Positions 1 to 8,198 of a stretch of 64,000 bases of DNA are shown piece after piece. This stretch comes from Mesorhizobium sp. NZP2298 (GTDB lineage: Bacteria > Pseudomonadota > Alphaproteobacteria > Rhizobiales > Rhizobiaceae): the NCBI RefSeq assembly GCF_013170825.1, contig NZ_CP033365.1:248001-312000 (forward strand). Direction: 5' to 3'. A program made the position numbers and the translations under genes. Each line of letters begins with the position of its first letter. Within the stretch, counting starts at the first letter, position 1. A model generated the notes under the pieces. That model was not told where the DNA came from and searched no databases. It worked only from the letters and a program-made list of their open reading frames with translations.

Positions 1-330
1 TTCGGCCAGCCAACGGGGCGAAGCAGTCTCGTCATCGTCGATGAAGGCGAGGAAATCCGCCTCGCTGGCATCCAGGCAAGCATTGCGGGCGACCGAGATG
101 TTGCGCGCCGGAGCGTGCCGGTAGCGGATCGGCAATTTCAAATCCCGCGCCAGCGCCGTCACCAGGGCCTGCGCGCTTGGCGTCTCGTCATTGTCGGCAA
201 CGATGACGCTGACATCAAACCCTGCCGGCATTTCCATGGCGGCGAGCGAGCGCAGCGTATCGGCCAGCTCCGGCCGCCGGAACGTGCACACGCCGATGTC
301 GATGACGCGGTTCTTGGCCTGAACCGCCAT
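1..330 (-). CDS. exoM: Glycosyltransferase family 2, ExoM-like (3' end cut by window)
   Basis: The 110 codons present encode the N-terminal half of a GT-A family 2 glycosyltransferase: an opening strand (IDIGVCTFRRPEL), then the nucleotide-sugar metal-binding segment FIDDDE near residue 95. The ATG at 330-328 overlaps the TGA of the upstream exoA-like gene (TGATG), so translation is probably coupled. The order exoL-exoA-exoM matches the S. meliloti succinoglycan cluster, where ExoM adds a glucose to the lipid-linked oligosaccharide on the cytoplasmic face of the membrane. The ExoM assignment rests on this synteny plus the N-terminus; the C-terminal half lies outside the window. Confidence 0.8.
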   Translation of the reverse strand, partial: MAVQAKNRVIDIGVCTFRRPELADTLRSLAAMEMPAGFDVSVIVADNDETPSAQALVTALARDLKLPIRYRHAPARNISVARNACLDASEADFLAFIDDDETASPRWLAE

Positions 331-1319
331 CACGCCACCCCGCGTCGCGCGCCAAGGCCGAGAAGCTGCAGCCAGAAGCCGACGGACCAGCCGAAATGCA
401 TGACCATCGCCGAGACGCCGGCGAGCGCGATGTCGGCATTGCGCTGGCGGATGGCCGTCACCAGACCGTAGCCCAGGCAAACCGCCGCCCAGACCAGCAA
501 GGGCACAGCCGCGATCCAATGCACGAAGGAGAAGGCAGCCAGGAGAACCACCGGAAAGACCGCCAGCGGCACCATCTGCCGGACCTTCGGAATGACGCGG
601 TGCTTCAGCACATTCTTGGCGCGGCCACGCCCATAACCGAGATACTGGAAATAGAGACCTTTGAGCGACCCGCGCGGGTAATAGACCATATGCGTCTTGC
701 CGCTCATCCAGATCTTGTAGCCGGCTTGCCGCAGCCGATAGTCGAGTTCGGCATCCTCATTGTGGCTGAACGTCTCGTCATAGCCGCCGACAGCGCCGAA
801 GGCCGAAATCCGCATCAGCGCGTGATGGCCATGGTCGACCCACTCTCCGGCGGAGAGGTGACGATGCTTGGAGCCACCGGTGCCGAGTTTCGAATTCTGC
901 GCCGCCGCAACCGATTTCTGTACCGCGCCGCTGCCGCTGGTCAGCATCGAAACCACGACCGAATCCGCACCCGTGGCCAGCGCTTCCTCAAGCAGCCGGT
1001 CACAATAATCGTCGGGATAGCCGCCATGCGCGTCGATGCGGATCAGATAGTCCGCGCCCTCACCGAAAGTGCCAATGGCGAGATTGATCGCCGCGCTCTG
1101 GATGCGGCGCTTGTTGTGAAGCAGGATGACGCGCGAATCCTTCGCGGCGATCTGCTCGACAATGGCCAGCGTGCCATCGGTGCTGCCGCCATCGGCGATG
1201 ATGATCCTGGCGCCCAGCCTTTGAGCCGCGGGCCGCAATTGATCAAGCAGCGTGCCGATATGGGTTGCCTCGTTCAGGCAGGGGATCACGATCAGGCTGG
1301 AGGGAAGCGCTTGCGTCAT
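330..1319 (-). CDS. exoA: Glycosyltransferase family 2, ExoA-like beta-1,3-glucosyltransferase
   Basis: This 329-residue protein has an N-terminal GT-A domain (VIPCLNEATHIGTLL near residue 11, ADGGSTDGT near 42, IRIDAHGGYP near 95 as the metal-binding region, HNEDAELDYRLR near 185) and hydrophobic C-terminal segments around residues 245-320 that suggest membrane anchoring. ExoA of S. meliloti has this layout and adds the second sugar (beta-1,3-glucose) to undecaprenyl-diphospho-galactose together with ExoL. The gene lies 15 bp after exoL and overlaps the exoM start by one base, so the three probably form one operon. Confidence 0.88.
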   Translation of the reverse strand: MTQALPSSLIVIPCLNEATHIGTLLDQLRPAAQRLGARIIIADGGSTDGTLAIVEQIAAKDSRVILLHNKRRIQSAAINLAIGTFGEGADYLIRIDAHGGYPDDYCDRLLEEALATGADSVVVSMLTSGSGAVQKSVAAAQNSKLGTGGSKHRHLSAGEWVDHGHHALMRISAFGAVGGYDETFSHNEDAELDYRLRQAGYKIWMSGKTHMVYYPRGSLKGLYFQYLGYGRGRAKNVLKHRVIPKVRQMVPLAVFPVVLLAAFSFVHWIAAVPLLVWAAVCLGYGLVTAIRQRNADIALAGVSAMVMHFGWSVGFWLQLLGLGARRGVA

Positions 1320-1334
1320 CAGGCGATGTCCATT

Positions 1335-2507
1335 CTATGCCATGGCTTCGGCCGCGAGGGGCTCGCGCACGGTGGTCAGGCGGCGCAATTTTTCGACCAG
1401 CGCCCTGCAGTCGCTGCGATCGTAGCTCCACGTCCTGGGATTATGGGCAAGCACGCGCGCCTTCAGCCTGCCGAAGCGGTGCTCTTCCATCTTGCCAAGC
1501 GCGGCCTCGAGCGCCTGGAAAGTCGGCTGGGGCAGGAGAATGCCGATATCCTGCTGGCTGAGGAACCGTCCCGTTTCCGTATGGCCCATCGAGATCGGCA
1601 CCGCCCCGAAGCGACAGCCCTCATAGAGGCGGTTGGGCAGCAGCCATTCCGAATTCTGGCCCTCTTCGAAGAAATCGATCGCCCAGGCGAAATGGACGTC
1701 CTGGTAGATCGCCGCCATGTCCTCAGGGTTGCGGTAGGGTCCGCGAAACGACAGATAAGGCTCGGCATCGACGAAGTCATGGAAATCCGGGAATTCCGAG
1801 AGCGCCGGGCGGCCGCGCAGCACGACCTCGAAACGTCCATCCATGCGGCGCGTGAAATCGGCCAGCAGCCTGAGCGAGCGGCGACAGCGCAGCGCCCCGA
1901 ACCAGCCGATCCGCCATGGCGGAGCGACAGGCCCCTCCACCGCCTCGCCTGTGCCCGGCAGGATCGCCGCCGCTTCGAAATACTTGTTCTCGACCAGTTC
2001 GACGGGGGCGGCGACCTGTCGGAAAGGTTTGAAATAGTTGGCGATGAAGGCGGGCGAACTGGTCACCAGGAGCTTCACGTCGCGCGCCAGATGGCGTTCG
2101 GTGGCGCGCAACGCCTTGCCGAGGACATCGTCGCGGAGCACCAGACGGTGGATATCGAGGCATTCATAGACAATCGGCACCTTTGCGCCGAAGGCCGACC
2201 CGGCGCGACGGGCAAGCGCCAGCATTTCCAGATTGCGCGCTATGATGAGATCGGGCCGCGGCGTGCCGCTCAGCTTCGCCCGAAGCGAAACCGTCGCTTT
2301 TGCCACCGCCGCAAGGCGTTGGGCGAATCGGCCGTCGCGCGTCGCGCCAAGGTCGATCGGCAGCAATCCTTCGATATCGGCAATTGGGGTGGCGGTGCGG
2401 CGGAAGCCCGCCAGGGTGACCTGGGCGCCACCTGTCCTGAGCATTGTGATCCGCCGGCGAACCGCCGGATCGGAGACATCGTGCACCAGGTACAAGACAT
2501 GCAGCAT
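1335..2507 (-). CDS. exoL: ExoL-like glycosyltransferase
   Basis: A 390-residue protein starting MLHVLYLVHD, with a Rossmann-like GT-B N-terminal half (DLIIARNLEMLALA, IVYECLDIHRLVL) and a C-terminal half typical of ExoL. Upstream in-frame codons exist to 2573, but they run through the intergenic dyad repeat and lack homology, so the ATG at 2507 was chosen. ExoL acts early in succinoglycan repeat-unit assembly. It heads the minus-strand operon exoL-exoA-exoM and is divergent from the glycosyltransferase at 2989, with a 481-bp control region between them. Confidence 0.85.
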   Translation of the reverse strand: MLHVLYLVHDVSDPAVRRRITMLRTGGAQVTLAGFRRTATPIADIEGLLPIDLGATRDGRFAQRLAAVAKATVSLRAKLSGTPRPDLIIARNLEMLALARRAGSAFGAKVPIVYECLDIHRLVLRDDVLGKALRATERHLARDVKLLVTSSPAFIANYFKPFRQVAAPVELVENKYFEAAAILPGTGEAVEGPVAPPWRIGWFGALRCRRSLRLLADFTRRMDGRFEVVLRGRPALSEFPDFHDFVDAEPYLSFRGPYRNPEDMAAIYQDVHFAWAIDFFEEGQNSEWLLPNRLYEGCRFGAVPISMGHTETGRFLSQQDIGILLPQPTFQALEAALGKMEEHRFGRLKARVLAHNPRTWSYDRSDCRALVEKLRRLTTVREPLAAEAMA

Positions 2508-2988
2508 GAAAACTCGACCGCTGTTTGACCCACCCAGGGGGAGCCTAGTACAGCTCTTGCTGCATCGCAACATTTTTGGTGCAGTGTAGCAAAATTAGTC
2601 ACCTCTACCGCGCCGCACAAACATATCGCCTGCGGTCCACAAACTCTTGAGAATGACCCCGCAGTTGCGCCGCGCAAAAGCAATATGGCCCGCTGCGCAA
2701 GCAATTTCGGGCAGTTTCACCCATCTTGCGGCAACAAGGCGATCTCACCGGACGAGTCGCGAAGCCCCAGCGACAGAGATGGTGGTTAATCAATTCCTAA
2801 ATAATGTATTGCAGTGCAACAAAAAATGATGTTGAATTCTTGCCAGGGAAGTTGGGTTTTGGAAGTTGGCTAGGGGGATCCGCGCCTGCATTGTGTTGCA
2901 GCGCGGTATATGATTGCAGCGCTGCTGCAGCTTTGGAATAGCCTGCGAATACCCCCTGATGCCACTGTGTCGATACGGGTGGTGCTGT
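2508..2988. promoter_or_regulatory. Divergent control region with TGC-N3-GCA boxes
   Basis: No gene is seen in these 481 bp between exoL (minus) and the GT4 gene (plus). It contains a full 38-bp dyad element (2557-2594), a TTGC-AGT-GCAA palindrome (2809-2819), and a cluster of TGC/GCA half sites at 2895-2930 close to the plus-strand gene. Local base composition is more AT-rich than the flanking genes. It is probably the shared promoter region of both transcription units, with the TGC-N3-GCA palindromes acting as operators. Confidence 0.6.
2557..2594. repeat. Intergenic dyad element, copy 1
   Basis: The left arm holds TGCATCGCA at 2561-2569. After an A/T-rich spacer the right arm is an imperfect reverse complement ending in GTAGCAAAA. 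The same arrangement recurs at 4402-4435 and 5415-5452. It could fold as a hairpin or bind a dimeric regulator at each arm. Confidence 0.6.
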
Positions 2989-4278
2989 ATGAGCAAGGCT
3001 CTTCGTATTGCCGTCTATGACGACAAGTATCCGACCAGCTTCGTTACACCGCGAACATCCAGGCATACGATCTTGCGACAGCGATTTCTGCCGCTGAACC
3101 TGGTCTCGTCGAAGCTGGAAGGCGTGACGCTGATCGAACCAGCCCTGTCTGTCGACATGGTGCATGCGTTCAACCGGATACCGGTCAATTCCTCCAAATA
3201 CATCATGTCGTTCGAATCCCATTTGCCCCGGCAATTCGCTCTTCGCAAACGTGGGCTGGTGGCGCGCTACCTGATGTCGCGGATCACCAACCCCAGTTGC
3301 CGCCGCATCATCGCCTTGTCGCATTTTGCCCGCAGAAGTCTGCTTGCCCAGCACTCCGACCATCCAGAACTGGACCTGCTGACGAAAAAACTGCTGGTCC
3401 GCCACCCGAACATCGTGGTGCCGGCAACGAAAGACGCGATGGCGCAAGACGTTGCCGAGGAGTTGGTGCTGACATTTATCGGCGCCCACTTTGGCCGCAA
3501 GGGCGGATGCGTGGCGGTCAAGATCGCGGAAAAGGCAGCCGAGCAAGATCTGCCCATTCGAGTGAACATCGTGTCCAGTCTGCAGGTTGGCGGCCATATA
3601 TGGACGGATCCGACGAGCCCGGGCTTCTTCGACCCCTACATCAAGCTGCTCGAACTGCCGAACGTCCGGCATCACGGTGTGTTGCCAAACCAGGAGGTAC
3701 GACAATTGCTGCGCAACTCGCATTTCGGCGTCCTCGCCACCTTTGGAGACACTTTCGGTTACTCGGCGCTGGAATCGATGTCCGAGCACACGCCGGTTCT
3801 TGGAACGAAGGTCTGCGCCTTGCCGGAATTCCTGGAGGATGGCGTCAACGGGATCTCATTGCCTGTGGAGCTCGACGATACCGGCGACTGGTCCAGCCCG
3901 GGATACGACGCGCGCGGGGAGGCGAAATACGCACGATATTTCCGCGATGAGGTCGAACGGCTCGCCAGCTTGGCCATCGAACGGCTGAAGCCGTATATCG
4001 GGCAACCGGCCTTGATGGCGCCGCTGCGACGCGAAGCCCGCAGGACCGCGGAGGTCATGTTCGCGGCAGAGCCAGCCGGCGCGTTCTTTGATGCGCTCTA
4101 CGATCGTGTCGCAGCGGAAAAGGCCCGCCAGCCGGCACAAATCGATCCCGCCCTCGACGTTTCGTCTCCCCAGTCCCTGCCGCTTGAACCCCTTGAGCCC
4201 GTGTCATTGCCGTTGGCCCCTGACCCGCAGGTTGCAATGGGGCAAGTTCACCGCATTCCGACAGCCTCCGCGGCCTGA
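2989..4278 (+). CDS. GT4-family glycosyltransferase
   Basis: A 429-residue GT-B enzyme. The C-terminal donor domain carries the family-4 E-x7-E type stretch (GYSALESMSEHTPVLGTKV, about residues 260-280) followed by LPEFLEDGVNG. The last about 50 residues are Pro/Ala-rich and probably disordered. The ATG at 2989 (MSKALRIAVYDD) begins the first Rossmann strand; codons upstream to 2914 overlap the TGC box cluster and are unlikely to be translated. It may add a sugar of the exopolysaccharide repeat unit, but donor and acceptor cannot be read from sequence. Confidence 0.8.
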   Translation: MSKALRIAVYDDKYPTSFVTPRTSRHTILRQRFLPLNLVSSKLEGVTLIEPALSVDMVHAFNRIPVNSSKYIMSFESHLPRQFALRKRGLVARYLMSRITNPSCRRIIALSHFARRSLLAQHSDHPELDLLTKKLLVRHPNIVVPATKDAMAQDVAEELVLTFIGAHFGRKGGCVAVKIAEKAAEQDLPIRVNIVSSLQVGGHIWTDPTSPGFFDPYIKLLELPNVRHHGVLPNQEVRQLLRNSHFGVLATFGDTFGYSALESMSEHTPVLGTKVCALPEFLEDGVNGISLPVELDDTGDWSSPGYDARGEAKYARYFRDEVERLASLAIERLKPYIGQPALMAPLRREARRTAEVMFAAEPAGAFFDALYDRVAAEKARQPAQIDPALDVSSPQSLPLEPLEPVSLPLAPDPQVAMGQVHRIPTASAA

Positions 4279-4401
4279 GCACCACTGCGAGCATTGCAAC
4301 AGAGGCTCTTTTTGCCTGGGCGTTGGCCCACCGATCGAGAGGGACCACTCCGCCTGTTCTCGCTGCCCGGATCGCGCCCACACCCGCAAGGAAACTTTTT
4401 G

Positions 4402-4435
4402 TTGCATCGCAACATTTTGATGCGGCGTGGCAAAA
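4402..4435. repeat. Intergenic dyad element, copy 2
   Basis: The left arm contains TTGC-ATC-GCAA (4402-4412). The right arm (TGCGGCGTGGCAAAAA) is a diverged version of the copy at 2557. It sits about 120 bp upstream of the GH16 gene at 4553, in a 274-bp gap with no other gene. Confidence 0.55.
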
Positions 4436-4552
4436 AACCGCCTCACCGGGGTGCAAGACTCTTCGGGATGGCGCATGCCCAGCGCCACGGCGCCAAGGCC
4501 GCATCGAGTACGTCGCCGCCGACAAGGGCAAGGCGGCCAATGGAGGCTACCG

Positions 4553-5341
4553 ATGAATTACACACGCAGAAAACTCCTGGCGCTTCTGGCCGCCTCCACG
4601 GCGGTCCAATCGGTCGCCAGCCAGGCACTGGCCGAGAGCGTCGTGGCGGGAAGCGGGGACGTCGTCCTCGACAAACTTCCCGACTGGGCCGATGTGAAAC
4701 TCCAGCTTTGGAAATACTCCAATCCCTTCGCACCGTCGCAGTGGAGCGAGCCCAAGCTCGGAGGCTATGACTGGAAGGCCGCCAACGTCAAAATCGTCGA
4801 TGGCGCACTTCAGCTTACCGTCAGCGAGAAAGCCTCGGCGGAGGTGATCTCGGGCAGCAATTCCGCATCCGCATCGGCGAAATGGGAGGTGGACGTAACG
4901 CTGCCGACGATGAAACCAGGGCTGATCGCGGCGCCACTCTGGATCTTTAACGACAAGGCCCATGAGGAGGTCGATTTCGAGATCGTAGGCACCAGGGGGT
5001 TACAACTCACCGTCTGGGCGAACGTCGATAACCAGCACAAGGCAGTCTGGGTAAAATGGATTCGGGTTGGCGACCTTTCGGGCAAACGATATCGTCTCGG
5101 CCTGCAATATGAGGCCGGGAAACGAGTTATCTTTTCCATCGATGGCCAGGAAGCCGCGGTCGTCACGCCGGCCGACACCACCGGCGGCGCCTTTCCGAAC
5201 AAGCCCATGCAGCCGTATTTCGACCTTTGGGTAGCAGCAGGTGCCATCATGGACCCGCGCTGGGCCGGCAAATGGGAGCCGATGGCTCCGTCGGAAAGAC
5301 TGGTCATGACCGTTCACGGATACAGGCGGACCGACATTTAG
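4553..5341 (+). CDS. GH16-family beta-glucanase-like protein, Tat-exported
   Basis: A 262-residue protein starting with a twin-arginine-like signal (MNYTRRKLLALLAASTA, cleavage near residue 28). A GGAGG ribosome site at 4542-4546 supports the ATG at 4553. The fold is GH16/concanavalin-A-like, with the catalytic E-x-D-x-E signature as E139-V-D141-F-E143, so it is probably active. Rhizobial GH16 enzymes (ExoK, ExsH) trim nascent exopolysaccharide outside the cytoplasm. It differs clearly from the ExoK homologue at 12710, so the locus carries two GH16 enzymes. The substrate is not known. Confidence 0.8.
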   Translation: MNYTRRKLLALLAASTAVQSVASQALAESVVAGSGDVVLDKLPDWADVKLQLWKYSNPFAPSQWSEPKLGGYDWKAANVKIVDGALQLTVSEKASAEVISGSNSASASAKWEVDVTLPTMKPGLIAAPLWIFNDKAHEEVDFEIVGTRGLQLTVWANVDNQHKAVWVKWIRVGDLSGKRYRLGLQYEAGKRVIFSIDGQEAAVVTPADTTGGAFPNKPMQPYFDLWVAAGAIMDPRWAGKWEPMAPSERLVMTVHGYRRTDI

Positions 5342-5414
5342 CCATGAGGTAACTTCTTGCACGAGATGCTGTCGTGGATAGCCTCGAGGAAGGGCGCAGG
5401 AGCCGATCCGGATA

Positions 5415-5475
5415 TGCTGCATTGCAGCATTTTTGGTGCAGTGTAGCAAAAATCCACGTTTTCTGTTGCACTGCA
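5415..5475. repeat. Intergenic dyad element, copy 3, plus extra TGC-N3-GCA box
   Basis: The dyad at 5415-5452 has a left arm with CTGC-ATT-GCAG and a right arm identical to that of copy 1 over GGTGCAGTGTAGCAAAA. A separate TTGC-ACT-GCAA palindrome follows at 5466-5476, directly before the flippase gene. These boxes fill most of the 150-bp gap between the GH16 gene and the flippase gene. Confidence 0.6.
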
Positions 5476-5491
5476 AAATTATTGCCGTAGT

Positions 5492-7054
5492 TTGGGGTGG
5501 GTGGCGGTTGTGGATTTCGGATTTCCGGAATCCGCGCAAAGATCAGGAATCCTGAATTTGGAAGCCAATCCATTCGACCCGCCAGAAGGCTCGTTGCGCA
5601 AATCGGTCGGGCGCGGCGCGGTGGTGACCGCCCTGTCGCAATCGGTGCGGGTCGCGACACAGATCATATCCGTCATCGTGCTGTCGCGGCTGCTGTCACC
5701 GCAGGATTTCGGCGTCGTGGCGATGTGCGCGCCGGTTCTGGCATTCATCGCGCTGTTCCAGGATTTCGGCCTGACCCAGGCAACGATCCAGAAATCGGGC
5801 ATCCGGCATGAGGAGGTGAACTACCTCTTCTGGATCAACGTCGCGGTCAGCGCGATCCTGGCCTGCGTGCTCGCGGGCGCGGCACCGCTGGTCGCGGCCT
5901 TCTACAGCGAGCCGCGCGTGGCCGGGCTGGTGGCCGCGTTCGGCCTGCAGATCATGGCCTATGGGCTCGGCGCCCAGCATCTGGCGCTTTTGACCCGGCG
6001 CATGCAGTTCGGGCGCCTGGCGATCATCGATGTCGCCAGCGCCATCGCCGGGCTGGTGGTATCGATCGCCTGGACCTTCATCGACCGTTCCTACTGGGCG
6101 CTGTTCGCCGGCACGCTGACCGGCGCGGTGCTGCCGACGCTGTGTTACTGGGCAAGCTCGCGGTGGCGGCCCGGCATGCCGCGCAAGGTCGCTGGCATCG
6201 GCGAACTGATCAATTTCGGCGCCGGCATCACCGGCTTCAACTTCGCCAATTTCTTCGCCCGCAACCTCGACAATGTGCTGATCGGTAAATACTGGGGCGA
6301 GCAGCAACTCGGCCTTTACGACCGCGCCTACAAGCTGCTTCTGTTCCCGCTCAGCCAGATCACCAATCCGCTGTCGAAGGTCATGGTGCCGGCGCTGTCC
6401 AGGCTGAAGGACGAACCGGACCGCTATCGCAGCGCCTATCTGCGCGTCATGCCGCTGATCCTTTTGGTGGCCTTGCCCGGCGTCGCCTTCGCTACCGCCA
6501 TGTCGGATGTGCTGATCCCCTTCGTGCTCGGCGAGCAATGGCGCGCAAGCGCTTCGATCTTCCTGGCGCTCGGCTTTGCCGGGCTGCTGCAGCCGCTCAA
6601 CAACCCGGCGGGCTGGCTTTTCGTCAGCCAGGGCCGCTCCGGTGACTTCATGCGCTGGGGCATCATCACGGCGGTGACGTCGGTGCTCGCTTTCGCGATC
6701 GGCCTGCCCTATGGCGCGCTCGGCGTGGCCATCGCCTATGCGGTCAGCGAATATCTGCGCACGCCGTTCCTGTGGCTCTATGTCGGCAAGAGCGGACCGC
6801 TGCGGGCCAGCCATGTGCTGCGCGCCGCGACCCCGTTCGTGCTCGGCGCGCATCTGGCGCTGGCGGCGGTCTGGCTGATCAAGCCGATGCTGCCGCAGCA
6901 ACATGTCATCGCCTTGGCCAGCGGCGCCATTCTTGCCTACCTCATCACCATCGTCGTCGCGCTCGCCTTCGCATCCGGCCGCGAGGCCTTGCGCGAGGCC
7001 CTGAAAATGCTGCCGGCAAGGCAGCCAGCGGCAACGCCGCGCGAGGCGCAATAA
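5492..7054 (+). CDS. Wzx-type polysaccharide flippase (ExoT-like)
   Basis: An integral membrane protein of up to 520 residues from the polysaccharide transporter branch of the MOP superfamily. About 12-14 hydrophobic segments begin near residue 45 (VVTALSQSVRVATQIISVIVLSRLLS). The conserved flippase stretch FNFANFFARNLDNVLIGKYWG lies near residues 250-270. Such proteins move lipid-linked repeat units across the inner membrane; ExoT does this for succinoglycan in S. meliloti. The start is uncertain: the frame opens at a TTG (5492), no ATG lies before the first membrane segment, and GTG at 5501 or 5510 or a downstream TTG are alternatives. Confidence 0.82.
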   Translation: MGWVAVVDFGFPESAQRSGILNLEANPFDPPEGSLRKSVGRGAVVTALSQSVRVATQIISVIVLSRLLSPQDFGVVAMCAPVLAFIALFQDFGLTQATIQKSGIRHEEVNYLFWINVAVSAILACVLAGAAPLVAAFYSEPRVAGLVAAFGLQIMAYGLGAQHLALLTRRMQFGRLAIIDVASAIAGLVVSIAWTFIDRSYWALFAGTLTGAVLPTLCYWASSRWRPGMPRKVAGIGELINFGAGITGFNFANFFARNLDNVLIGKYWGEQQLGLYDRAYKLLLFPLSQITNPLSKVMVPALSRLKDEPDRYRSAYLRVMPLILLVALPGVAFATAMSDVLIPFVLGEQWRASASIFLALGFAGLLQPLNNPAGWLFVSQGRSGDFMRWGIITAVTSVLAFAIGLPYGALGVAIAYAVSEYLRTPFLWLYVGKSGPLRASHVLRAATPFVLGAHLALAAVWLIKPMLPQQHVIALASGAILAYLITIVVALAFASGREALREALKMLPARQPAATPREAQ

Positions 7055-7107
7055 TTTCGACGCCTTTGCCGGCTACCCAACATCCACACGAGCATCAGGT
7101 CCGATCC

Positions 7108-8130
7108 ATGCACTACCGATCGATCTCCGACATGAACGACGCCATCGTCAGCAACCTTCACCGGCTGCCGCGCGACATCGACCTCGTGGTCGGCGTTCCC
7201 AGAAGCGGCGTGCTGGCGGCGACGCTGGTGAGCCTTGCCGCAAACATTCCGATGACCGACCTGGATAGCTTCCTGGAAGGCCGTGTCTACACGTCAGGCA
7301 TCACCAAGCGCCGCGCCGCACTCGACCGCAAGGTCTCCGAGATGCGCAAGGTGCTGGTGATCGACGACAGTGTGGCGGGCGGCAATGCCATGCGCGACGC
7401 CCGCGTCCGCATCCAGGCTGCCGGTATAGAAGCGGACTTCACCTTTGCCGCCGTGTTCGGCCTGCAACCCCGGCATCCCGAAACCGACGTCGTCTTCGAG
7501 GTCGTGCCTCATCCGCGCATGTTCCAGTGGAATTTCATGCATCACAAATTCCTGGCGCAATGCTGCGTCGACATAGACGGGGTGCTGTGCCTCGACCCGA
7601 CCGAAGCGGAAAACGACGACGGCCCCGCCTATGAAAAATTCCTCAGCGAAGCGCGCCCTCTTCATGCCCCGACCCACAGGATCGGCTGGCTGGTCACCAG
7701 CCGGCTCGAGAAATACCGCGCGCTGACCGAGGCATGGCTCGCAAGGAACGGTATCCAGTACGACCAACTGATCATGCTCGACCTGCCGAGCAAGGCGGAG
7801 CGCCAGCGGCTTGGCGCGCATGGCAGTTTCAAGGCTGATTTCTACCGCAAATCCGACGCCATCCTGTTCATCGAAAGCGAGCATGCGCAGGCGTTGAAGA
7901 TCACCGAACTGTCGGGCAAGCCAGTGCTTTGCGTCGAAACGCACATGGTCAGCGTTCCCGACGCGCTGTCGCTGCCGGCGCTCGGCCAGGCAGCGCGCAA
8001 CCTGCCAGCGAGGCTGCGGCAGATCAACTCGCAGGAGGGCCGCAAGGGCGCCGCCAAGGCCCTCGCCCGCGCCCTGCTTGGCGCCCGCGGCTACGAGACG
8101 CTGAAAAGCCGGGTCAAGCGCCCGGCCTGA
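7108..8130 (+). CDS. Phosphoribosyltransferase-like / HAD-like fusion protein
   Basis: A 340-residue protein with two recognisable halves. Residues 1-130 look like a type-I phosphoribosyltransferase: VGVPRSGVLAA near 32 and the PRPP-binding loop VLVIDDSVAGGNAM near 84. Residues 150-290 resemble a HAD-superfamily domain: motif I as CVDIDGVLCLDPT near 152, a Ser/Thr motif LVTSR near 196, and a late acidic segment SDAILFIESE near 250. The gene follows the flippase by 53 bp on the same strand and is probably co-transcribed. The fusion suggests a nucleotide-sugar or phospho-sugar step, but no function is assigned. It is convergent with the GT4 gene at 8174. Confidence 0.65.
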   Translation: MHYRSISDMNDAIVSNLHRLPRDIDLVVGVPRSGVLAATLVSLAANIPMTDLDSFLEGRVYTSGITKRRAALDRKVSEMRKVLVIDDSVAGGNAMRDARVRIQAAGIEADFTFAAVFGLQPRHPETDVVFEVVPHPRMFQWNFMHHKFLAQCCVDIDGVLCLDPTEAENDDGPAYEKFLSEARPLHAPTHRIGWLVTSRLEKYRALTEAWLARNGIQYDQLIMLDLPSKAERQRLGAHGSFKADFYRKSDAILFIESEHAQALKITELSGKPVLCVETHMVSVPDALSLPALGQAARNLPARLRQINSQEGRKGAAKALARALLGARGYETLKSRVKRPA

Positions 8131-8155
8131 TCAACACCGTGACAGCTGTCATCGA

Positions 8156-8198
8156 GCAGCGCGCCCGCCATGGCTACGCCGCCTGGCGGGCGCGCTGC
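8156..8198. terminator. Perfect 15-bp inverted repeat between convergent genes
   Basis: Arms at 8156-8170 and 8184-8198 are exact reverse complements, GC-rich, with a 13-base loop. The right arm lies inside the last codons of the minus-strand GT4 gene. Position between converging genes suggests a bidirectional terminator, though neither side has a clear T-run. Confidence 0.5.

Noticed and set aside
396..2528. 710-codon open frame on the plus strand opposite exoA and exoL
   Set aside because: Low-complexity, Arg/Asp/Gln-rich text with no family motif. It is the complement of two well-supported genes in GC-rich DNA.
2797..3789. 330-codon minus-strand frame opposite the GT4 gene
   Set aside because: No homology-like motifs, and it runs through the TGC-box promoter region.
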